A stretch of 8,050 nt of DNA from Chloroflexota bacterium (GTDB lineage Bacteria > Chloroflexota > Anaerolineae > Fen-1058): contig JACRBO010000233.1 in NCBI GenBank assembly GCA_016219235.1, positions 1 to 8,050 of the forward strand. The letters run 5' to 3'. Every line of letters begins with the position of its first letter. Within the stretch, counting starts at the first letter, position 1. Below are positions 1 to 6,202 of this stretch, in pieces. A model generated the notes under the pieces. The model did no database searches, had not been told where the DNA came from, and was given only the letters and a program-made list of their open reading frames with translations. A program made the translations under genes and the position numbers.

Positions 1-24
1 GCTGCGCCAACGGGCAAGGAAATA

Positions 25-160
25 GCCTCACCCCCCGACCCCCTCTCCCGAAATCAAAAGCGTGATTTCGGGAGAGGGGGAGCGCGCGACCTGATGGCGC
101 GGCTGCTCCCCTCTTCTGATGACATGCTTTCGTCATCAGGAGAGGGGCCGGGGGTGAGGC
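25..160. repeat. Nested palindromic intergenic element (outer stem enclosing two hairpins)
   Basis: Seen directly: outer arms 25-35 (GCCTCACCCCC) and 150-160 are perfect 11-bp complements. Inside, 39-56 pairs with 63-80 as an 18-bp perfect stem with a 6-nt loop. A second stem pairs 108-123 with 132-147 over 16 positions with one G-T wobble and an 8-nt loop. The whole could fold as a three-way cruciform in DNA or RNA. Known in general: C-rich 'cctcaccccc...ccctctcc' foldbacks recur between genes in many Chloroflexota and related genomes. Inference: a non-autonomous mobile or REP-like repeat. It could also weaken transcription entering from the left. No clear target-site duplication is visible. 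Confidence 0.75.
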
Positions 161-251
161 AGATGTTCGCAAGGAGGTGTCACTGAATTCAATCGAGGTT
201 CGTCTCAACCGTTTTGAAGTCGCTTCTTGAATACATCCAACACACTCTCCT

Positions 252-258
252 GGAGGAG
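252..258 (+). promoter_or_regulatory. Shine-Dalgarno site of the binding-protein gene
   Basis: GGAGGAG lies 4 nt before the ATG at 263. It decides the start: the same frame is open back to an ATG at 227, but only the ATG at 263 has a ribosome site and puts a proper signal peptide at the N-terminus. Confidence 0.8.
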
Positions 259-262
259 AAAC

Positions 263-1018
263 ATGTTCGCCAAATTGAACAAGTTGTTTGTGATGACGAT
301 GGTGCTGGCGCTGGTGTTGAGCGCGTGCGCTCAACCGGCTGCGCAGACTCCCGCCGCCCAGCAACCTGCGGCGCAACCGCCCGCGGCCGGCGACGCTAAA
401 CAGTTGAATATTGCAGTAGTGGTGAAGGCCGTGACCAGCGACTACTGGAAGCTGGTGGGCGCGGGCGTCGAAGACGCGATGAAGGCCGACCCGACGATCA
501 AAGCGACGTTCCTCGGCCCGAACGAAGAGACCGATATTGAAGGCCAGATTCGTATCATCGAGGCGCAGATCAGCGCGAAGGTCGATGCGTTGGCCGTTGC
601 GCCGAGCCAGGCCGATCAACTTCAGCCGACACTTCAGAAGGCTGTGGATGCAGGCATCCCGGTCGTGTTGATCGACACCAACATCTCGACGTTCGATAAG
701 AAGGCCGCGTTCGTCGGCACCGACAACAAGTTGGGCGGGCAGCTCGCGGGCGAGTTCATCGCGAAGGCGTTGAAGTCGGGCGACGAAGTGGCGATCATCC
801 GCGGCGCGGCGGGCGACCCCGTGCACAACCTGCGCGAAGAAGGCGCGAAAGAAGCGTTTGATAAGGCCGGTATTAAGGTCGTGGCCGTACAGCCCGCCGA
901 CAGCGATCGCGCCAAGGGCCAGACCGTAGCCGAGAATCTGTTGACGGCGAATCCAAATTTGAAGGCGATCTACGCCACCAACGATGAAATGGCGTTGGGC
1001 GCACTGAATGCGGCCTAG
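263..1018 (+). CDS. N-terminal piece of the binding lipoprotein, up to the first TAG
   Basis: With TAG read as stop, this piece makes a 251-residue lipoprotein: signal peptide, linker and about 70% of domain 1. It would lack the GFDASPD and IAQFP ligand positions and the closing strands of the fold, so it should not bind ligand normally. It has its own ribosome site and export signal, so it is the only part a cell could both translate and export without readthrough. Confidence 0.6.
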   Translation: MFAKLNKLFVMTMVLALVLSACAQPAAQTPAAQQPAAQPPAAGDAKQLNIAVVVKAVTSDYWKLVGAGVEDAMKADPTIKATFLGPNEETDIEGQIRIIEAQISAKVDALAVAPSQADQLQPTLQKAVDAGIPVVLIDTNISTFDKKAAFVGTDNKLGGQLAGEFIAKALKSGDEVAIIRGAAGDPVHNLREEGAKEAFDKAGIKVVAVQPADSDRAKGQTVAENLLTANPNLKAIYATNDEMALGALNAA

Positions 1019-1276
1019 GCCGCAGGCTAGACTCTGGTCGTCGTGGGTTTCGATGCGTCGCCGGATGCGTTGAAGTCGATCGCAGCGGGTGAGCTCAGCG
1101 GCTCCGTGGCGCAGTTCCCCGGCAAGATCGGCGAACTCGGCACACTGACGGCGGCGAAGGTCGCGCGCGGTGAGAAGGTCGATGCCTTTGTGAACACGGG
1201 CGTCGATGTCGTGAGCACGGACAACATCAGCAAGTTCTACAGCGGCGCAGTGGCGGCCGGCGGTGCGAAGAAAGAA
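404..1276 (+). repeat. Tandem repeat copy 1 (873 bp), one binding domain
   Basis: First of three in-frame copies. It encodes 291 codons from LNIAVVVKAV to the linker ending GAKKE. This copy carries both TAG codons (1016-1018 and 1028-1030). In the central part (about 541-780) it is much closer to copy 2 than to copy 3. Around 850-880 it differs from both, reading KEAFDKAG where the others read KAALEAAG. Confidence 0.95.
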
Positions 1277-2992
1277 CTCAATGTCGCGGTGGTCGTGAAG
1301 GCCGTGACCAGCGATTACTGGAAGTTGGTCGGCGCGGGCGTCGCCGACGCGATGAAGACCGATCCGACGATCAAGGCCACGTTCCTCGGCCCGAATGAAG
1401 AGACGGACATCGAGGGCCAGATTCGCATCATCGAGGCGCAGATCAGCGCGAAGGTCGATGCATTGGCCGTTGCGCCGAGCCAGGCCGATCAACTTCAGCC
1501 GACACTTCAGAAGGCTGTGGATGCGGGCATCCCGGTCGTGTTGATCGACACCAACATCGCGACGTTCGATAAGAAGTCGGCCTTCGTCGGCACCGACAAC
1601 AAGTTGGGCGGGCAGCTCGCGGGCGAGTTCATCGCGAAGGCGCTGAAGGCCGGCGATGAAGTCGCCATCATCCGTGGCGCGGCGGGCGATCCCGTGCACA
1701 ACCTGCGCGAAGAAGGCGCGAAGGCCGCGCTCGAAGCGGCGGGTATCAAGGTTGTCGCCGTTCAACCGGCAGACAGCGATCGGGCGAAGGGCCAGACCGT
1801 GGCCGAGAATCTGCTGACGGCGAATCCGAACTTGAAGGCGATCTACGCGACCAACGACGAAATGGCGTTGGGTGCGCTGAATGCTGCGAAGGCCGCCGGC
1901 AAGACGCTGGTCACCGTTGGCTTCGATGCGTCGCCGGATGCGCTCAAGTCGATCGATGCGGGTGAACTCAGTGGCTCGATCGCGCAGTTCCCCGGCAAGA
2001 TCGGCGAACTCGGCACGTTGACGGCAGCGGCTGTGGCGCGCGGCGAAAAGGTTGAAGCCTTCGTGAACACGGGCGTCGATGTCGTGAGCAAGGCCAATAT
2101 CGGCGACTTCCTGCCGGGCGCGACGAGCAGCGGCGGCGAGAAGCAGGCCGTCAATATCGCGGTGGTCGTGAAGGCCGTGACCAGCGACTACTGGAAGTTG
2201 GTGGGCGCGGGCGTCGAAGCGGCGATGAAGACTGATCCGAGCGTGACGGCGACCTTCCTCGGCCCGAACGAAGAGACCGACATCGAAGGGCAAATCCGCA
2301 TCATCGAGGCGCAGATCAGCGCGAAAGTCGATGCGCTCGCGGTTGCACCGAGCCAGGCCGATCAGCTTCAGCCAACCCTGCAAAAAGCGGTCGATGCGGG
2401 CATCCCCGTCGTGTTGATCGATACGAACATTTCGACGTTTGATGCGAAGAGCGCGTTCGTCGGCACCGACAACAAGTTGGGCGGTCAACTCGCGGGTGAG
2501 TTCATCGCGAAGGCGTTGAAGGCCGGTGACGAAGTGGCGATCATTCGCGGCGCGGCAGGCGACCCTGTGCACAACCTGCGCGAAGAAGGCGCGAAGGCCG
2601 CGCTCGAAGCGGCCGGCATCAAGGTCGTAGCCGTTCAGCCGGCGGACAGCGATCGCGCTAAGGGTCAAACCGTAGCCGAGAATCTGCTGACGGCGAATCC
2701 GAACTTGAAGGCGATCTATGCGACCAACGATGAGATGGCGCTGGGCGCGTTCAATGCGGCCAAGGCCGCGGGCAAGACGCTGGTCATCGTCGGTTTCGAT
2801 GCGTCGCCGGATGCGTTGAAGTCGATTCAGGCCGGTGAGTTGAGCGGTTCGATCGCGCAGTATCCGGGCAAGATCGGCGAACTCGGCACGTTGACCGCAG
2901 CGGCGGTGGCGCGTGGTGAGAAAGTCGATGCGTTCGTGAATACGGGCGTGGCAGTGGTGTCGAAGGACAACATCGGCGATTTCTTGAAGTAA
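1043..2992 (+). CDS. C-terminal piece of the binding protein: end of domain 1 plus domains 2 and 3
   Basis: This 649-codon stretch begins at a GTG (1043) in the same frame as the lipoprotein and only 12 bp after the second TAG. It holds the last part of domain 1 and two complete binding domains, ending at TAA. The GTG is an internal valine codon of a conserved strand (LVVVGFD), has no Shine-Dalgarno site, and the product would have no signal peptide. It is therefore best seen as the remainder of the interrupted gene and not as an independent gene. A separately started product would stay in the cytoplasm, where a binding protein has no known use. Confidence 0.5.
   Translation: MGFDASPDALKSIAAGELSGSVAQFPGKIGELGTLTAAKVARGEKVDAFVNTGVDVVSTDNISKFYSGAVAAGGAKKELNVAVVVKAVTSDYWKLVGAGVADAMKTDPTIKATFLGPNEETDIEGQIRIIEAQISAKVDALAVAPSQADQLQPTLQKAVDAGIPVVLIDTNIATFDKKSAFVGTDNKLGGQLAGEFIAKALKAGDEVAIIRGAAGDPVHNLREEGAKAALEAAGIKVVAVQPADSDRAKGQTVAENLLTANPNLKAIYATNDEMALGALNAAKAAGKTLVTVGFDASPDALKSIDAGELSGSIAQFPGKIGELGTLTAAAVARGEKVEAFVNTGVDVVSKANIGDFLPGATSSGGEKQAVNIAVVVKAVTSDYWKLVGAGVEAAMKTDPSVTATFLGPNEETDIEGQIRIIEAQISAKVDALAVAPSQADQLQPTLQKAVDAGIPVVLIDTNISTFDAKSAFVGTDNKLGGQLAGEFIAKALKAGDEVAIIRGAAGDPVHNLREEGAKAALEAAGIKVVAVQPADSDRAKGQTVAENLLTANPNLKAIYATNDEMALGAFNAAKAAGKTLVIVGFDASPDALKSIQAGELSGSIAQYPGKIGELGTLTAAAVARGEKVDAFVNTGVAVVSKDNIGDFLK
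1277..2149 (+). repeat. Tandem repeat copy 2 (873 bp), one binding domain
   Basis: Second copy, exactly the same length as copy 1 and in frame with it. Lysine codons AAG at 1889-1891 and 1901-1903 stand where copy 1 has TAG. All ligand-site motifs are present. The end linker reads FLPGATSSGGEKQA. Confidence 0.95.
2150..2989 (+). repeat. Tandem repeat copy 3 (840 bp), one binding domain
   Basis: Third copy, ending at DFLK just before the TAA without the C-terminal linker. AAG codons at 2762-2764 and 2774-2776 match those of copy 2. Many silent differences from copies 1 and 2 occur in the central part while the protein there is almost unchanged. Confidence 0.95.
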
Positions 2993-3000
2993 CAACCGTG

Positions 3001-3067
3001 CGGGCCAGCTACAGCCGATCGGTTGTAGCTGGCCCGTCGTCCCGCGCTTATCGTGGCTCTTTTTTTT
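3001..3067 (+). terminator. Hairpin with trailing T-run after the binding-protein gene
   Basis: The arms 3001-3013 (CGGGCCAGCTACA) and 3024-3036 are perfect 13-bp complements, 8 bp after the TAA stop. The 10-nt loop contains its own palindrome, CCGATCGG. A run of eight T follows at 3060-3067, but 23 nt beyond the stem, which is too far for a textbook intrinsic terminator. It probably ends or attenuates the transcript of the binding-protein gene or protects its 3' end. Confidence 0.5.
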
Positions 3068-3073
3068 GAATGG

Positions 3074-3094
3074 TGAATCACACGTGTGCATTCA
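3074..3094. promoter_or_regulatory. Operator-like palindrome
   Basis: Perfect 10-bp palindrome CACACGTGTG (3079-3088) flanked by TGAAT on the left and, after one extra C, ATTCA on the right. It lies between two transcription units, where a regulator could bind. No regulator gene is in the window, so this is only a candidate. Confidence 0.25.
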
Positions 3095-3103
3095 ATGGGT
3101 GTC

Positions 3104-3128
3104 ATGCCCGAACGCTTCTATCGGGCAT
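3104..3128. repeat. Small hairpin repeat
   Basis: ATGCCCGA (3104-3111) and TCGGGCAT (3121-3128) form an 8-bp stem with a 9-nt loop. The surrounding 'gtcatgcccg...cgggcatccag' resembles widespread bacterial 'gtcattcccgc...gcgggaatccag' foldbacks. Positions 3129-3167 show nothing recognisable. Confidence 0.5.
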
Positions 3129-3167
3129 CCAGCGCGCCAATCGACTGCTTGCACTAACTGAAACACT

Positions 3168-3355
3168 GGATTCCCGCTACGGCGTGTCCGGCACGGTGTG
3201 CCGGACACGCGCTAGAGCGCTTTCCTAATTGGTTTACGCGCTCAGCGGAGCGCCACGCTTCGCGCGGCGGCTGGTCGCGGAGCTGGCGCTCCCGCTAGAG
3301 CATAAGCGTAAACGGAATCGGGAACCGCCATAGGCGGAAGCACGCGGGAATGACG
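3168..3355. repeat. Composite palindromic element (MITE/REP-like)
   Basis: The ends are inverted: ATTCCCGC at 3170-3177 and GCGGGAAT at 3344-3351. Inside are a perfect 13-bp hairpin with a 3-nt loop (3182-3194 with 3198-3210) and a long imperfect foldback pairing GTTTACGC (3232-3239) with GCGTAAAC (3306-3313) and GAGCGCCA (3248-3255) with TGGCGCTC (3284-3291). A small hairpin follows at 3325-3337 (CCGCC-ATA-GGCGG). GCTAGAGC occurs as a direct repeat at 3211-3218 and 3294-3301. No reading frame fits. This fills most of the gene-free stretch between the binding-protein and transaldolase genes. Confidence 0.6.
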
Positions 3356-3401
3356 TTCACAGGACACCACGCGTTAGCCGAGCAGTAACGACAAAAGTAT
3401 C

Positions 3402-3408
3402 AGGAGGG
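3402..3408 (+). promoter_or_regulatory. Shine-Dalgarno site of the transaldolase-family gene
   Basis: AGGAGGG, 7 nt before the ATG at 3416, supports that start. Confidence 0.85.
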
Positions 3409-3415
3409 CAAGGCT

Positions 3416-4498
3416 ATGACGAAGTATAAATCGCCGCTGCATCAAACCGTGACGACGACGGCCACCGATTACTGGAACGATTCGTGCTCGATCGAAGAAC
3501 TAACCTACGCGATCGAACACGGCGCGGTCGGGGCGACCACCAACCCCTCGATCGTGCTCGGCGTCTTGAAGAAAGAGGCGCATCTGTGGCGCGATCGCAT
3601 CAGGCAGATCATCGCCGATAACCCGACGTGGACGGAAGATGATGTCGCGTGGAAGTTGATCGAAGAGATGGCCGTCAAGGGCGCGTCGCTGCTATTGCCC
3701 GTCTTTGAACGCGAACAAGGCCGCAAAGGGCGCCTGTCGATCCAGACGAATCCGACGTTCTATCGCAACGCGGAGGCGATCACACAGCAGGCCATTCACT
3801 TCAACACGCTCGCGCCGAATATGCAGGTGAAGATTCCGGTCACGAAGGCGGGCATCGCGGCGATCGAAGAAGCGACCTATCACGGCGTCAACATCAACGC
3901 GACGGTGAGCTTCTGTGTGCCGCAGGTAATCGCGGTCGCCGAAGCGGTCGAGCGCGGTCTAAAGCGGCGCGAGGCCGAAGGTAAATCCACTGCCGATATG
4001 TCGCCCGTCGCCACGATGATGATCGGCCGATTGGATGACTGGCTGCACGTGCTGGAGAAGCGCGACAAGATCGTCGTGTCGCCGGGCGTGTGCGATTGGG
4101 CCGGTATCGCGTGCTTCAAGAAAGCGTACCCCATTTTCAAGCAGCGCGGTTATCGCGCCCGCTTGCTGGCGGCGGCCTATCGCCATCACCTGCACTGGTC
4201 GGAATTGATCGGCGGCGATGTGGTGTTGACGATTCCATACGAATGGCAGCTGCTGTTCAACGGATCGGATGTCGAGGTGAAGGAACGCTTCGACGAGCCG
4301 GTGCCGCCCGGCGTGGTGGAATCGCTGTGCGATCACTTCGTCGATTTCCGGCGCGCGTACAACGAAGACGGCCTGACCATCGACGAGTTCGATTCGTTCG
4401 GCCCGACCGTGCGCACACTGCGCGGGTTCATCGGCAATTACCATGATCTGGTTGCGGTCGTGCGGGACTACATGCTGCCGAATCCTGATATGAAGTAA
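3416..4498 (+). CDS. Transaldolase-family Schiff-base aldolase
   Basis: 360 residues, a cytosolic TIM barrel. TTNPS at 41-45 is the family signature and Asp22 fits the catalytic Asp of the first strand. Lys139 in QVKIPVT is the Schiff-base lysine. Thr163 in NATVSF, Arg205 in IGRLDDW and Arg256 in AAAYRHH match conserved family positions. By eye, the segment around Lys139 (VKIPVT.AGIAAI) is closer to fructose-6-phosphate aldolase (FSA) than to TalB. The position of TalB Glu96 is Gln110, as in FSA (Gln59). The position of TalB Phe178/FSA Tyr131 appears to be Met202. The length is greater than FSA (about 220) or TalB (about 317) and nearer to actinobacterial transaldolases. Family members transfer or release a dihydroxyacetone unit. 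Lying next to mmsA, iolE and iolG suggests a role in cyclitol breakdown, perhaps aldol cleavage, but the substrate is unknown. The gene has its own ribosome site and is separated by 423 bp from the gene before. Confidence 0.85.
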   Translation: MTKYKSPLHQTVTTTATDYWNDSCSIEELTYAIEHGAVGATTNPSIVLGVLKKEAHLWRDRIRQIIADNPTWTEDDVAWKLIEEMAVKGASLLLPVFEREQGRKGRLSIQTNPTFYRNAEAITQQAIHFNTLAPNMQVKIPVTKAGIAAIEEATYHGVNINATVSFCVPQVIAVAEAVERGLKRREAEGKSTADMSPVATMMIGRLDDWLHVLEKRDKIVVSPGVCDWAGIACFKKAYPIFKQRGYRARLLAAAYRHHLHWSELIGGDVVLTIPYEWQLLFNGSDVEVKERFDEPVPPGVVESLCDHFVDFRRAYNEDGLTIDEFDSFGPTVRTLRGFIGNYHDLVAVVRDYMLPNPDMK

Positions 4499-4517
4499 TT
4501 TGGCAATATCAAATTAG

Positions 4518-4583
4518 CCACAAAAGAACGCAGAGAGCACAAAAGGCAAATCTTTTTCTTTGTGTCCCTTGTGTCCTTTCGTG
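4518..4583. repeat. Imperfect foldback repeat before mmsA (ACAAAG/CTTTGTG type)
   Basis: The left arm begins CCACAAAAGAACGCAGAG and the right arm ends CTTTGTGTCCCTTGTGTCCTTTCGTG. The reverse complement of the right arm matches the left with mismatches that are nearly all A/G transitions. Similar foldbacks lie at 6121-6181 and 7178-7247. Confidence 0.6.
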
Positions 4584-4600
4584 ACAAGTCAAGCCGTAGT

Positions 4601-4620
4601 GATGGCATCCTCATGCCATC
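4601..4620. promoter_or_regulatory. Perfect hairpin just upstream of the mmsA ribosome site
   Basis: GATGGCAT (4601-4608) and ATGCCATC (4613-4620) form an 8-bp stem with a 4-nt loop, 10 nt before the Shine-Dalgarno site. It lacks a T-run, so it is not a terminator. It may stabilise the mRNA, mark a processing site or simply be repeat debris. Confidence 0.4.
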
Positions 4621-4630
4621 GCGGTAAGTT

Positions 4631-4636
4631 AGGAGA
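4631..4636 (+). promoter_or_regulatory. Shine-Dalgarno site of mmsA
   Basis: AGGAGA, 5 nt before the ATG at 4642, supports that start. Confidence 0.8.
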
Positions 4637-4641
4637 ACACG

Positions 4642-6114
4642 ATGGCAGAAAGACTAAAGAACTACATTGACGGCGCGTGGCGCGAATCGGCGGGCACGGG
4701 ATTTCTGGAAGTGCAGAATCCAGCGACCTGTGAGACGCTGGCCGTCACACCCTTCTCGACGCAGGCGGAAGTCGATCAAGCCGCGCAAGCCGCCGCGAAG
4801 GCGTTTGAATCGTGGCGGCGCACGCCCGCGACCGAGCGCATCCAGTATCTGTTCAAACTCAAGATGCTGATGGAAGAGCACTTCGACGACCTGGCGCGCA
4901 GCATCACGATCGAGAACGGCAAGATTCTCAGCGACGCGCGCGGTGAGATGCGACGCGCGATCGAGAACGTGGAAACGGCCTGCGGCATCCCGATGATGAT
5001 GCTGGGCGACTTCGCGGAAGACATCGCGCGCGGCATCGACGAATACATGATCCGCCAGCCGGTGGGTGTGGTCGCCTCGATCTGCCCGTTCAACTTCCCC
5101 GGCATGATCCCGTTCTGGTATCTGCCCTACGCGCTGGCGACGGGCAACACGGTGATCATCAAGCAGTCCGAGCGGACGCCGCTGACGATGACGAAAGTGT
5201 TTCACCTCTTCGAGCAAGTGGGCTTGCCGGCGGGCGTGATCAATCTGGTCAACGGCGGCGCGGACACCGTCAACGCGATTCTGGATCAGCCGTTGATTCA
5301 GGGCATTACGTTTGTGGGTTCAACGGCCGTCGCGCGTCACGTGTACAGCCGTGCTTCGGCGAACGGCAAGCGCGTGCAGGCGCAGGGCGGAGCGAAGAAT
5401 CCCGTGTTCGTGCTGCCCGATGCCGATCCGGAGATGACGACGAAGATCGTTATCGACAGCGTGTATGGCAATGCCGGTCAGCGCTGTCTCGCCGCCGCCA
5501 ACATCGTGATGGTGGCCGGGGCGGAGAAAATTTTCAAGCCGGTGCTGGCCGAGGCGGCGCAGCAACTCGTCGTGGGCTTCGGGTTGAATGACGGTGTGCA
5601 GATGGGGCCGGTGATTACGCCGCAGAGCAAGGGCCGCATCGAAGGCTTAATTCAAAAGGGCATCGACGGGGGCGCGAAGGTGTTGGTCGAAGGACGCGAT
5701 GCCGTGATCGCCGGTTACGAAAACGGCAACTTCCTGCGTCCGACGATCCTCGATAACGTGCAGCCCGGCACGACCGTGGCGACGACGGAAATCTTCGGGC
5801 CGGTGATGACGCTGATGAATGTTGAGACCGTGGACGATGCGATTCAGATGGTCAACAACGGACAATACGGCAACATGGCCTGTGTGTTCACCAGCAGCGG
5901 CGCAGCGGCGCGCAAGTTCCGCAATGAAGCGCAGGCGGGCAACATCGGCATCAACATCGGGGTCGCCGCGCCGATGGCGTTCTTCCCGTTTAGCGGCTGG
6001 AAGGAGAGTTTCTTCGGCACGCTGCACGGTCAGGGCAAGCACGCCGTCGAGTTCTTCACGCAGACCAAAGTCGTCGTCGAGCGCTGGCTCAAAGAGTGGT
6101 CGCGCCAGTTCTGA
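4642..6114 (+). CDS. mmsA: CoA-acylating (methyl)malonate-semialdehyde dehydrogenase
   Basis: 490 residues, the usual length of MmsA/IolA. This cytosolic NAD-dependent enzyme converts malonic or methylmalonic semialdehyde plus CoA to acetyl-CoA or propionyl-CoA and CO2. In inositol breakdown it is the last step. Visible motifs: Asn151 in PFNFP (oxyanion Asn), Lys174 in IIKQSE (cofactor binding), catalytic Cys282 in NAGQRCLA, Glu383 in EIFGPV (NAD ribose), and the C-terminal block [19 protein letters not shown] that is typical of this subfamily. Ordinary hydrolytic aldehyde dehydrogenases have a catalytic Glu in LELGG. Here the match is QAQGG with Ala247, as expected for the CoA-dependent group. 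The frame is intact. It follows the transaldolase-family gene by 143 bp and precedes the iolE-like gene by 88 bp on the same strand. Whether the substrate comes from inositol, valine or another route cannot be told from the protein alone. Confidence 0.93.
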   Translation: MAERLKNYIDGAWRESAGTGFLEVQNPATCETLAVTPFSTQAEVDQAAQAAAKAFESWRRTPATERIQYLFKLKMLMEEHFDDLARSITIENGKILSDARGEMRRAIENVETACGIPMMMLGDFAEDIARGIDEYMIRQPVGVVASICPFNFPGMIPFWYLPYALATGNTVIIKQSERTPLTMTKVFHLFEQVGLPAGVINLVNGGADTVNAILDQPLIQGITFVGSTAVARHVYSRASANGKRVQAQGGAKNPVFVLPDADPEMTTKIVIDSVYGNAGQRCLAAANIVMVAGAEKIFKPVLAEAAQQLVVGFGLNDGVQMGPVITPQSKGRIEGLIQKGIDGGAKVLVEGRDAVIAGYENGNFLRPTILDNVQPGTTVATTEIFGPVMTLMNVETVDDAIQMVNNGQYGNMACVFTSSGAAARKFRNEAQAGNIGINIGVAAPMAFFPFSGWKESFFGTLHGQGKHAVEFFTQTKVVVERWLKEWSRQF

Positions 6115-6120
6115 AATCTG

Positions 6121-6181
6121 ACCGCGAAGGCGCAAAGAGCGCGAAGTTTTGGAATGCTTTGCGTCTTAGCGTCTTGGCGGT
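6121..6181. repeat. Imperfect foldback repeat before iolE (GCGCAAAG/CTTTGCG type)
   Basis: ACCGCGAAGGCGCAAAGAGC starts the left arm, and the right arm (6157-6181) ends CTTGGCGGT. The arms pair over about 25 positions with a few mismatches and one bulge, leaving a loop near 6147-6156. The design matches the foldbacks before mmsA and iolG, in a GC-richer version. It leaves only 9 nt before the iolE ribosome site. Confidence 0.65.
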
Positions 6182-6191
6182 TCAATCTATA

Positions 6192-6199
6192 GAGGTGAT
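6192..6199 (+). promoter_or_regulatory. Shine-Dalgarno site of the iolE-like gene
   Basis: GAGGTGAT matches the anti-Shine-Dalgarno end of 16S rRNA over 8 bases, 3 nt before the ATG at 6203. Confidence 0.8.
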
Positions 6200-6202
6200 C
6201 TG

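Larger units (their letters stand above)
263..2992 (+). pseudogene. Triple-domain sugar-binding lipoprotein frame with two in-frame TAG codons
   Basis: Read through, the frame has 909 codons. Residues 1-22 are a lipoprotein signal peptide: Lys4 and Lys7, a hydrophobic core, then lipobox LSAC with Cys22. A Pro/Ala/Gln linker runs to about residue 47. Three periplasmic-binding domains of the RbsB type (Peripla_BP_4) follow at 48-338, 339-629 and 630-909, joined by short Gly/Ala/Ser linkers. Each has the motifs TSDYW, VVLIDTN, ATNDEMALGA, GFDASPD and IAQ(F/Y)P. These match the ligand-binding positions of ribose-binding protein, although the RbsB Phe pair is Tyr-Trp and its Asp-Arg is Asp-Thr, so the ligand is probably not ribose. 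The iol-type neighbours suggest a cyclitol. Codons 252 and 256 are TAG where copies 2 and 3 have AAG (Lys). Usual proteins of this family carry one domain of about 300 residues. Whether this is a broken gene, an artefact or a readthrough gene is unresolved. No ABC permease or ATPase gene is in the window. Confidence 0.8.

Noticed and set aside
2..25. Possible tail of an upstream gene ending in TAG (translation LRQRARK)
   Set aside because: Eight codons are too few to support a gene, and other frames are equally possible.
214..262. Promoter with TTGAAG (214-219) as -35, or GAAG-TCG-CTTC as a LacI-type operator
   Set aside because: No acceptable -10 hexamer at 16-18 nt, and the palindrome has only 4-bp arms.
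227..262. ATG at 227 as the start of the lipoprotein
   Set aside because: It would place 12 extra residues, including two Arg, before the signal peptide, and it has no ribosome site. The ATG at 263 has GGAGGAG before it.
1010..1045. Frameshift as the cause of the split binding-protein gene
   Set aside because: Codon-by-codon alignment with copies 2 and 3 is perfect through the region; only base substitutions create the TAG codons.
404..2989. CRISPR or satellite-type repeat
   Set aside because: The repeat unit is a whole 291-codon protein domain with silent substitutions, not a short direct repeat with spacers.
3959..4444. Long minus-strand frame and an overlapping plus-strand frame (4090-4446) inside the transaldolase-family gene
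   Set aside because: Arg- and Ala-rich translations typical of off-frame reading in GC-rich genes. The transaldolase frame explains the region fully.
3416..6114. Sulfoquinovose breakdown by the transaldolase route (transaldolase plus aldehyde dehydrogenase)
   Set aside because: The dehydrogenase has clear MmsA-type motifs and the next genes are IolE- and IolG-like. No sulfoquinovosidase or isomerase is seen, so an inositol-type pathway fits better, though missing flanks leave some doubt.
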